A DNA stretch of 64,000 bases, from contig JANXDU010000003.1 in NCBI GenBank assembly GCA_025059195.1, positions 1 through 64,000 of the forward strand. Direction: 5' to 3'. The notes below the pieces were generated by a model, which was not told where the DNA came from, did no database searches, and saw only the letters and a list, made by a program, of their open reading frames with translations. Position 1 is the stretch's first letter. Each line of letters opens with the position of its first letter. This document shows, in pieces, positions 35,429-42,719 of the stretch. The position numbers and the translations under genes are program-made. Source of the DNA: Candidatus Bathyarchaeota archaeon (GTDB taxonomy: Archaea > Thermoproteota > Bathyarchaeia > Bathyarchaeales > Bathycorpusculaceae).

Positions 35429-36211
35429 CTAAGGTTCTTTTAGGGCTTTTCTTGCGAAGGTAATGTATCCTGTGTGCGCCGTCATGAGTGTTTGTGGCCT
35501 TGTTTTACCTCGTTCTGTTTGTATCCCCCGCACTAGGCATTCGAAGGTTTCTATGTCTACAAAGCTGTGCTCCTTCAATTCTTCCACGGTTTTAACTGTT
35601 TGGTCTATGGTTGGACTGAAGGAAATAAAAGTTCCACAGGGCTTCAGCGCCTTGTGAGCATGGGAAACCACAAGCCATGGAGTCGCCATATCCAGTATAA
35701 CAGCGTCCACGTCCTCCTCGTCTATGCTCACCGTGATGTCCTTGTTTTTAAGCTCAACAAAGTCCCTCAGGCCAGCTCGTTTAATGTTTTTCTCTGCAGT
35801 TTCAAGAAATTCGCTTCTAACTTCGTAGCTGTAGACGCGGCCATTTGGCTTAACAAAGTGGGCGAGGGCTGTGGTTAATGCACCTGTGCCGGTTCCAGCC
35901 TCCACAACGCGGCTGCCCGGGCCTATTCCGCTGAAGACTACGATGAGGGCGATGTCCTTTGGATACATTATCTGGGTTCGTCTGACACTCTTCATTATGT
36001 AATCGCGGAGTAGCGGCTTAAGGATTGTGAACTGGACGCCGAGGCTGGTGCCCACAGTTGAGCCATAGTTTTTGCCTATCAAGTCGTCCAGTTTTATGAA
36101 GCCCTTATGAGTGTGAAGTGTCTTTCCGGCCTCAACTTTGACGAGGTATGTTCGCCTCTGGTCTAGGTAAAGCAGAACGTATTCGCCTTCAACTACTTTT
36201 TGGCTTTGCAA
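35429..36211 (-). CDS. trmI: tRNA (adenine-N1)-methyltransferase TrmI
   Basis: This 260-residue Rossmann-fold enzyme methylates A57/A58 in the T loop of tRNA and stabilises it at high temperature. The N-terminal beta domain (THKGFIKLDDLIGKNYGSTV) precedes the SAM-binding GSRVVEAGTGTGALTTALAH. QIMYPKDIALIVVFSGIGPG and DAVILDMATPW match the family. It is 17 bases downstream of the DapA-Fae fusion on the same strand, probably co-transcribed. Confidence 0.93.
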   Translation of the reverse strand: MQSQKVVEGEYVLLYLDQRRTYLVKVEAGKTLHTHKGFIKLDDLIGKNYGSTVGTSLGVQFTILKPLLRDYIMKSVRRTQIMYPKDIALIVVFSGIGPGSRVVEAGTGTGALTTALAHFVKPNGRVYSYEVRSEFLETAEKNIKRAGLRDFVELKNKDITVSIDEEDVDAVILDMATPWLVVSHAHKALKPCGTFISFSPTIDQTVKTVEELKEHSFVDIETFECLVRGIQTERGKTRPQTLMTAHTGYITFARKALKEP

Positions 36212-36228
36212 GATTTTCCGTTACCCCG

Positions 36229-37707
36229 TTAGGGCGAGTATTTGAAGGGGTGTTTAGCGCGTTCCTTGTTTTCTATAAGCTCCTCTATGGAAGGCCTCCC
36301 CTCCACGGCTTTTCTTATGGCGTGGCGCATAGCCTTATAGTTGTTTATGTAGACACGTTGGCGGTCCACAGCCGATGGATGAACAAAAACGTTCGCTATT
36401 ATAACTAAGGCCTCAGCAGCCTCTTTTGGTATAGTGCCATCCGCAACGCTGTCCACCACGGCTTTGGCTACCGCTGTTTGGGCTGGGCCGTACACCATGC
36501 CGGCCTGCCGCATGTTGGTTACCGTAACCGTTGGAACTATAAGCGTTAGAGGCTTAACGGTTAGGTTTGGCTCTAGTATGGCCAATAGTGGCTCGTGACC
36601 CGGTGCCGGGGTAGCCTTCGCCTTTACAAAAGCGGCGCCTACGGGGCCATCTTTTGTGCCGATCACGAGGTCTATGTGGGCTACTTCGGCACCCGTTCCA
36701 GCTAATGCTTCGCCTACACGAAGGTTGAAGTCCCTTATGATTTCGGGGGTTATGTCAATCGCCATAAACCGTTGCTCCATAGGTTTTTCTGCGATCTGGA
36801 AGGTTATGGGCTTCGGTTCTATTTTGCCAAGTTTCTCCAATTCGAGGCGAAGTTCCTCCCTGTTCTCGTAGGTTAGTTCACCGCCTACACTTAAGGGTAG
36901 CCTAACGGGGCCGACTTTTATTTTCATCATGTTTAGGGCTGCTTTTGCGCCTACTGGGCCGCTTCCAGCGATTATGCGGGCTATCTTTTGAATCTTGTAT
37001 TGAAGTTCCCGGGCTTTTTGAAGCTCGCCATTTTTAATATGGTTATACACCTGAACCCAGACGTCTGGCATGAAGTTGGCGCTGGCGAGAATTGCGCCGG
37101 AACACCCCGCTGCTAAAGCTGCCACCACAACTTCGTCATGTCCGCATAATACATTGATTTTGTCCCTGACCTTTTCCAGCACTGCCAAAATGTAGCTGAG
37201 TTGTCCGCTGCTGTCTTTTAAGCCCACAATGTTTGGTATTTGCGCTAAGTCCTCCACCATCTGCCACGTCAATTGTACCCCCGTACATTGGGGAATATTA
37301 TATAAGATTATTGGCATTTCCACCTTGCTTGCAATTGTGTCATAATGCTCATAAACTCCACGATCCGCGGGCTTCAGATAGAAAGGCGTGACAATTAGGG
37401 CGGCGTCGGCGCCCACGTCCTTTGCATACTTCGCCATGTCAAGGGCTTGATCTGTGCCGCTGGCTCCAGCCCCAGCAACTACCGGCACGCGTCCGTTAAC
37501 CTCGTCCACCACGATTTTTATGACTTGTTTCCGCTCTTCCACTGTGAGGTTTACAAATTCGCCTGTCGTGCCACATGGAACAACCCCATGAACCCCCAGC
37601 TCTATGCAGCGGTTCACCAAAAAACGCAGTTGAACCTCGTCGATGGCTTTTCCATCATCCGTGAAGGGTGTAACAAGCGCAGGCATGATTCCTTCCGGTT
37701 TAAACAA
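36229..37707 (-). CDS. Fusion of a DapA/NAL-family aldolase with formaldehyde-activating enzyme (Fae)
   Basis: From the TTG at 37707 (SD GAGGTGA four bases before; the open frame extends to 37743) there are 492 residues. Residues about 1-300 are a DapA-type TIM barrel with GTTGE (46-50), Tyr110, Tyr136 (LYNIP) and Schiff-base Lys164 (VGLKDSSG). The Arg of PSRTG that binds aspartate semialdehyde in true dihydrodipicolinate synthase is Cys141 here (PQCTG), so another aldehyde is likely. Residues about 315-488 are a complete Fae domain with catalytic His344 (GAEVAHIDLVIG), GHEPLLAILEPNL and YGPAQTAVAKAV. Fae condenses formaldehyde with tetrahydromethanopterin. The fusion suggests that the aldolase makes or consumes formaldehyde. 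Confidence 0.92.
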   Translation of the reverse strand: MFKPEGIMPALVTPFTDDGKAIDEVQLRFLVNRCIELGVHGVVPCGTTGEFVNLTVEERKQVIKIVVDEVNGRVPVVAGAGASGTDQALDMAKYAKDVGADAALIVTPFYLKPADRGVYEHYDTIASKVEMPIILYNIPQCTGVQLTWQMVEDLAQIPNIVGLKDSSGQLSYILAVLEKVRDKINVLCGHDEVVVAALAAGCSGAILASANFMPDVWVQVYNHIKNGELQKARELQYKIQKIARIIAGSGPVGAKAALNMMKIKVGPVRLPLSVGGELTYENREELRLELEKLGKIEPKPITFQIAEKPMEQRFMAIDITPEIIRDFNLRVGEALAGTGAEVAHIDLVIGTKDGPVGAAFVKAKATPAPGHEPLLAILEPNLTVKPLTLIVPTVTVTNMRQAGMVYGPAQTAVAKAVVDSVADGTIPKEAAEALVIIANVFVHPSAVDRQRVYINNYKAMRHAIRKAVEGRPSIEELIENKERAKHPFKYSP

Positions 37708-37793
37708 GTTTTCACCTCTTAGAATACCATAAACGTTAAACACATTTAAGCCCTTTTAAAGTTAGTAGGTTTGTTCTATTGGGGGATAAGCCT

Positions 37794-39125
37794 TTGAAAA
37801 CTATTGAGGAGAAACTTTTAATCAGCGAGAAGATGCTGGAAGAGGTTAACGCTTTCCTGCTGCGGAAAAACAACCCCCTCATAAACGGGGTTCTAGAAAT
37901 CCTTGACGAGCATGGTGGAGCAGAGGAGATTAACCGCAAAGCCCGAGAAAACAGCAGACTAGAAAACCTTATGCAGCGCCTCGAAAAAATGAAGTCTCCA
38001 TTTCTCAAGGACCTTGAGTGGCTTATTAAGCAACGTGACAAGGAAGCCTTCATAAGCATACCCGAATACCGCAGAAAAATCTTGGGGAAAAAGGCAGATT
38101 CCATAAAATTCAATGAGGCCTGTGCGGTTACACTTGAAATAAGTGCTTGCAACTTTTTCCCGTGGCTAGTTGAGGAGGCGAAAAGGGCGATTAAACACCG
38201 GGACCTCATGCCAGCCCGCTACATACGCGTAAGGCCTATGAAAGAACAGGTGGAAGACGGTGACATTTTAGCTTTCGCGGCCGCCATGCAAGTGATTGGG
38301 GCTTCTTATGTGCAGACACTGGACACAAGGGGCACTATGCCTGGATCCGACGGCAAACCTATAAACATTCACTTGGGCGGGCCAGAAACAATCACGGGTT
38401 ATTTCGGCGGCGTTGGCGTTCCAAATGAGTACGCCTTAAAATGGGTTGAAGAATACCTGTACTACTATACGGAGTATGGCGTAAAACAGATTTTAAACAC
38501 GAATATTGGGACGGTTTTGCTGGGCTTTCTACTGCACAAGCTTGGAATAGACATAGAGTTCAAAATTTCAGTTTTCCTCGGAGCTGACAACCCCTACTCG
38601 ATTTTATGGATTCTCATGATGGCGAAGCTTTTCAGCCGAGGGGACGGCACGACGCCGCTGGCTGGTTTTAACTTATCCAACTCCGTGAACAACCACACCA
38701 TCGAGTTGGCAGCTTACACCCGCAAAGCCTTAGGCTTTGAAGACGCCGTGCGCATAGAACACCACATAACCGAAGCCTTCAAAAGCATCGTCCGCCAGCC
38801 CTACGACCGCCTAAACGAGCTATTGGAACTGGCAAGCCACGTGAAGAACATAAGCGCTAAACACGAGGGCGCGCCGCCAGAAGTGGAGAAAACCCGTGAA
38901 CACCCTTCAGACATACTGGATTACTTTCTACCGAAAAAGGAAATAATCGAGAAAGGGTTAATGCCAAAACTGCTTGCAAACTACTTGGATAAGCACGACG
39001 CCGTGAACAGAACGGCGAAAGCCCTAACAGAAAAAGGCTTAGCCTTCGTAGCAGCCCAAAACCTCCATAAAAAGGATAGGGAAAAGAGCTACAGGTATTC
39101 CTTAGGCTTCCGGAACACCAGATAG
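37794..39125 (+). CDS. Large conserved-looking protein of unknown function
   Basis: This 443-residue soluble protein starts at TTG 37794 behind GGGGGAT (TTG at 37779 is an alternative). A helical N-terminus is followed by an apparent barrel-like region with NIHLGGPETITGYFGGVG, LNTNIGTVLLGFLLHKLG, VFLGADNPYSILWILMMAK and GFNLSNSVNNHTIELAA, which look like substrate or cofactor loops. I do not recognise the family. It is transcribed divergently from the DapA-Fae fusion, with only about 85 bases between the starts, so a shared promoter region and a common pathway are possible. It overlaps the next minus-strand gene by 37 bases at its end. Confidence 0.8.
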   Translation: MKTIEEKLLISEKMLEEVNAFLLRKNNPLINGVLEILDEHGGAEEINRKARENSRLENLMQRLEKMKSPFLKDLEWLIKQRDKEAFISIPEYRRKILGKKADSIKFNEACAVTLEISACNFFPWLVEEAKRAIKHRDLMPARYIRVRPMKEQVEDGDILAFAAAMQVIGASYVQTLDTRGTMPGSDGKPINIHLGGPETITGYFGGVGVPNEYALKWVEEYLYYYTEYGVKQILNTNIGTVLLGFLLHKLGIDIEFKISVFLGADNPYSILWILMMAKLFSRGDGTTPLAGFNLSNSVNNHTIELAAYTRKALGFEDAVRIEHHITEAFKSIVRQPYDRLNELLELASHVKNISAKHEGAPPEVEKTREHPSDILDYFLPKKEIIEKGLMPKLLANYLDKHDAVNRTAKALTEKGLAFVAAQNLHKKDREKSYRYSLGFRNTR

Positions 39126-39898
39126 GCGGTTGTGGCCACAAAGAAAACTGCAACAGCGGCCAAGAAGACCATAGTGGTCCGTGTGTTGTCAAGCTCGCTT
39201 TTAACACCTTTGAGCGCCTCATAGTCTTGCTGAAGCTGCCACAAGGTATGATTAAGATTCAATAACTCATCACGAGTCAAGTTCCTGCCAAAACATTCTC
39301 TGAAAGTCTGGTTCAAGTTGGCAACGGTGCTGTTCACGTCCCTAATTTGATCTTCAAGGGATTTAATTTGATCCTTAAGGGATTTAATTTGATCTTCAAG
39401 GAACCTGAGGTAAACATTCTCTATGCGTGTCATGGCAAACCCCATAGTTCCCTGAAAGGGGTATGGATTTTCACGCCCAAGCTCATCAACAACCGTTGCA
39501 TCATAGTTTAGGTAGATCTCCCCATAGATGATGCCGCAAATGTTCGCTGGCACGTAAACTCGATGGGGGTATACCACCCGGTTATCCTTGTAAATTAGGA
39601 CGTTGCCGGACGCATTTTGGTATATTTCACGTTTTTCAGTTCCGTTTATGAATCCGTATACGGTGAGATTTATGGTTTTTACGTAAACCTTGGTGACGAC
39701 GGCTGTTAAACTAAGTTTAACCGAGATGAAGCTAGCTGGTTGAGCCCTTGCCGTGGCATTAACTTGGACTTTTACACACGAAATTTTAGAGTCAAAGAAG
39801 GTTTCCATGCTGTTGGCTTGGGTTTGCGTTCTAGCGGTGTTTGGCAAGGCAAGTAACAAACTTAGGCAAACGAAAAATGTTATTATCTTTTTATTCAT
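39089..39898 (-). CDS. Secreted, C-terminally anchored coiled-coil protein
   Basis: This 269-residue protein has an N-terminal signal peptide (KKIITFFVCLSLLLALPNTA), an outside beta-rich domain with several N-glycosylation-like Asn-x-Thr sites, a heptad coiled coil (EDQIKSLKDQIKSLEDQI) and a C-terminal membrane helix followed by RKPKEYL. This is the build of archaeal surface or S-layer-associated stalk proteins. The coiled coil is encoded by a 21-base tandem repeat. Its 3' end overlaps the convergent gene by 37 bases, which makes the exact C-terminus worth checking. Confidence 0.75.
   Translation of the reverse strand: MNKKIITFFVCLSLLLALPNTARTQTQANSMETFFDSKISCVKVQVNATARAQPASFISVKLSLTAVVTKVYVKTINLTVYGFINGTEKREIYQNASGNVLIYKDNRVVYPHRVYVPANICGIIYGEIYLNYDATVVDELGRENPYPFQGTMGFAMTRIENVYLRFLEDQIKSLKDQIKSLEDQIRDVNSTVANLNQTFRECFGRNLTRDELLNLNHTLWQLQQDYEALKGVKSELDNTRTTMVFLAAVAVFFVATTAYLVFRKPKEYL
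39344..39401. repeat. 21-base tandem repeat inside the coiled-coil gene
   Basis: The unit AATTTGATCTTCAAGGGATTT occurs at 39344-39364, again with two changes at 39365-39385 and partly from 39386. It encodes the seven-residue repeat IKSL(E/K)DQ on the minus strand, so heptads were added by in-frame duplication. Confidence 0.75.
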
Positions 39899-40022
39899 AC
39901 CATCCCAGCCTAAATTTAAATTTTGGATAATCTTGCAGGTTTTATTTAACGCTTTTAAATTCTTCTTTTGTTATTTGCTGTTCTTTGACTGAACCTTTCT
40001 TAAGAATTATGTTTATTTCCGA

Positions 40023-40265
40023 TTATTTTATTGAGCGTATAAACCGCTGGTACATGTATAGGAAGTAGATAAGGGCGAAAAAAGTGAGAGCCATTTCGAA
40101 GGCTAGGATGGCGGGGTTATTTTCCACAGCCATGAAGTAGCCATGTTGAAGTATATCTGTGAAGACTAGGATTTGAAGGAATATGGCCCCTCCTAGGCAG
40201 CTTAGGCCTAGGCAGTGGATGAGGATTTGGAGGCGGCGTAGCCTGGTTGTTGTTGCGGCTTTCAT
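40023..40265 (-). CDS. Small two-helix membrane protein
   Basis: From an ATG at 40265 there are 80 residues with a basic N-terminus (KAATTTRLRRLQ) and two membrane helices around LGLSCLGGAIFLQILVF and ILAFEMALTFFALIYFLYMY. The open frame reaches upstream to 40382, but that part is basic and looks like leader. No motif or named family is seen, and no partner is obvious. Confidence 0.5.
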   Translation of the reverse strand: MKAATTTRLRRLQILIHCLGLSCLGGAIFLQILVFTDILQHGYFMAVENNPAILAFEMALTFFALIYFLYMYQRFIRSIK

Positions 40266-40423
40266 CTGTATCGTGTGTATTAATATTTTGTAAAACTTAT
40301 AGGTTGCGAATCCCAAACCACGACGAAGCCTTATGATTACTTTTCCAAACCGAAACTCAAAACTCAAAATCACAAAAAACATGAGGGCTAGCCGCTATTG
40401 ACTTCGGAACCAGTTAATAAATG

Positions 40424-41338
40424 TTAGAAAACTCTCAACGCGTTGATGGCGTCTCTAATAACCGCAACAGACTTTTCAAGGCGCATCCGCGTTTCAGGAA
40501 GCAACTCAAGCTCTAAAACTCGCTCAACCCCGTTTCTGCCGAGAACAACGGGTACGCCTATCGCGATGTCGGAGAACCCATACTCGCCTTGAAGATATGT
40601 GGACACACCCATCACTCGGTTTCTACCCCTTAAAATGGCATCCGCCATAATGGCGATAGCGGCAGCCGGCGCGTGAACCGTTGAACCTTTGAGGCGTATA
40701 ACCTCTGCGCCCGAAGTTACAGTCAAATTTACAATTTTCTCTATTCGCTCTTTTGAAAGAAGACGAGTTATGGGGATTCCAGCCACGGACGCGTATTCCA
40801 CCAGCGGAACCATGGAGTCGCCGTGTTCCCCTATAACAAGCGCGCGGATATCTTCTCTCGAAACGCCCAGTTCCAAGGCTATGTATGAACGGAAACGCAA
40901 CGTGTCGAGAATGTTACCCATCCCAAAGACACGGTTCCTTTCAAACCCCGACTCTTTATAGGCTATATAAGTCATGACGTCAACGGGGTTTGTCACCATC
41001 ATGATTTTGCAGTCAGACGCATATTTTATGACTTCCCGCACTATGGACCGCACTATGTCCGCATTCTTCTTCATTAAGTCCAGGCGGCTCATCTCAGGCT
41101 TTCGCGCTTCACCAGCAGTTATTATAACCAGCTCTGAGTCCTTCATTTGGCTGTAGTCGCTTGTACCTACGATTTTTCCGTCAAACTCTAGGGCGGGAGC
41201 GGTTTGCATCATATCCAGGGCTTCGCCCTTCGCTAGATTCTCAAAAACATCAATTAAAACCACATCGCTTATTCGATACCTTAGAATGTTGAAAGCGGCG
41301 GCGCTTCCAACTCGTCCAGCGCCAATAATGGTTATCAT
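40424..41338 (-). CDS. mdh: Malate dehydrogenase
   Basis: This 304-residue member of the LDH-like malate dehydrogenases has the NAD-binding ITIIGAGRVGSAAAFNI, the substrate loop GEARKPEMSRLDLM with the Arg that selects oxaloacetate over pyruvate, TNPVDVMTYIAY, and the catalytic His in IGEHGDSMVPLVEYA. The ATG at 41338 is preferred. The frame could start seven codons earlier. It is 40 bases downstream of the RNase J-like gene and links to PEP carboxylase chemistry elsewhere in the window. Confidence 0.95.
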   Translation of the reverse strand: MITIIGAGRVGSAAAFNILRYRISDVVLIDVFENLAKGEALDMMQTAPALEFDGKIVGTSDYSQMKDSELVIITAGEARKPEMSRLDLMKKNADIVRSIVREVIKYASDCKIMMVTNPVDVMTYIAYKESGFERNRVFGMGNILDTLRFRSYIALELGVSREDIRALVIGEHGDSMVPLVEYASVAGIPITRLLSKERIEKIVNLTVTSGAEVIRLKGSTVHAPAAAIAIMADAILRGRNRVMGVSTYLQGEYGFSDIAIGVPVVLGRNGVERVLELELLPETRMRLEKSVAVIRDAINALRVF

Positions 41339-41377
41339 AAGATTTAGGTAGGCTTCCAAAAAGATATAGTTAACGCT

Positions 41378-42715
41378 TTAAAGCCTATATTCCCTACCTT
41401 TGTCAGTTATTATGATTTGGCTTTTAAGATCCCGCATGAACTTGGCGAAAAGCTCGGCGTTTTCCGTGTGCACCGGAAAAATCTTTTTGGCATTAATCTC
41501 TTTAAGGCAAACCTTCAGTCTTAAAGGCGTTATGTGGCCGGAAACATGCACGTGATATTGAGGCAAGCCGTAATGTCTAAGCCAGTTCACCAACCGTTCA
41601 AAGTCTATCTCCATTTCCTCGTTAAAAGGCTCGGAAGACGAGAATATATAGCAGCTGCCGGGCTTCGGCTGAATTTCCACCAGCTGCTCCAAATCGTACA
41701 ATGACATGCTTAGGATAACGTTTTGTTGGCTCTTCGAAACTTGCTCGACGTCAACAACCTTATCGGGATAACGTTCAAGAATCCTTTTTTCCCAAGTGTA
41801 CATGCGCTCCTTCGATTTTCGAAAAACCAAAACTCCTTCATCGTCAAGCCTTGGAATGCGAAGCTTTCGGTCGCTGCTTAAAGCTTCAATTAAGTATGCC
41901 TGCCTCAGTGAAACCGCCAAACAACGGTTGTTTTTCAAAGCTGTTCGATAAAAAGAGTTAAGCCTATCCACGTCCGTGTAGGCGAACTCCGCAAGCACTA
42001 AACCCTCTGTTTGGCTGATAACATGGTGAAGTTTGGCTTCAACCTCCCTTTCAGAGGAAACAGAAACATGCGTCATGTTGGTGGCTTCACAAATAACAGC
42101 CACAGGTTCCGCGGATTTTGCTCGCTCCACAAATTCCCGAGTCATATCATCTCTTGCACCGTGGTCTCGGAAGTCTCCGGTGTAGACAACAGCCCCCTTT
42201 GAGGTGTGAATGATGAAGCCATACGCGCCCGGTACAGAGTGGTCGACGTGCACGGGCTCCACTTCTAAACCGCCAACCTTGACGGTGCTGCCTGTTCTAA
42301 AAGTTTGAAAGTTTATACCTTCCACGTTGAACTCCAAGTCTGCTTTGCGGATTTCGCCAAAAGCTTGTAAAATGGTCTTTGTTGTTTCGCCGCAGTGGAC
42401 GGGAATTTCCCTCTTCACAAAGGACAAGTAGGCTGAGTGGTCCATGTGCCCGTGGGAAACGAAGATGGCGTCCACGGCTGGTGGTTTTTCGTCAAAACGG
42501 TATACACCATCCAGTTTGGGCAGAATTCCCAACTCTTGGAGGCTTTTCTCGTTTTTAGGTGAAAGAAAAGGAGGCGAATAATACTGTTTCTTCAAAGCAA
42601 AAGACATTCCGAAGTCGAAGAAGACCGTCGCGTCCCCGTCCTTGAGGAGAATCTTGTTTCCGCCTATCTCGTTTACTCCTCCGTAAAAAGTTAGGGTTGT
42701 TTCATGCTCAACCAT
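41378..42715 (-). CDS. RNase J-like metallo-beta-lactamase-fold ribonuclease
   Basis: This protein has 445 residues. The metal site has VSHGHMDHSAYL and VYTGDFRDHG with a later His in the beta-CASP-like region (VSGHITPLRLK). The N-terminal GGVNEIGGNKILL is typical of RNase J relatives (the GG.NE.GGN motif). Archaeal members are 5'-3' exonucleases or endonucleases acting in mRNA turnover. It ends the unit that begins with the kinase-fold fusion four bases upstream. Confidence 0.85.
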   Translation of the reverse strand: MVEHETTLTFYGGVNEIGGNKILLKDGDATVFFDFGMSFALKKQYYSPPFLSPKNEKSLQELGILPKLDGVYRFDEKPPAVDAIFVSHGHMDHSAYLSFVKREIPVHCGETTKTILQAFGEIRKADLEFNVEGINFQTFRTGSTVKVGGLEVEPVHVDHSVPGAYGFIIHTSKGAVVYTGDFRDHGARDDMTREFVERAKSAEPVAVICEATNMTHVSVSSEREVEAKLHHVISQTEGLVLAEFAYTDVDRLNSFYRTALKNNRCLAVSLRQAYLIEALSSDRKLRIPRLDDEGVLVFRKSKERMYTWEKRILERYPDKVVDVEQVSKSQQNVILSMSLYDLEQLVEIQPKPGSCYIFSSSEPFNEEMEIDFERLVNWLRHYGLPQYHVHVSGHITPLRLKVCLKEINAKKIFPVHTENAELFAKFMRDLKSQIIITDKGREYRL

Positions 42716-42719
42716 TCTT

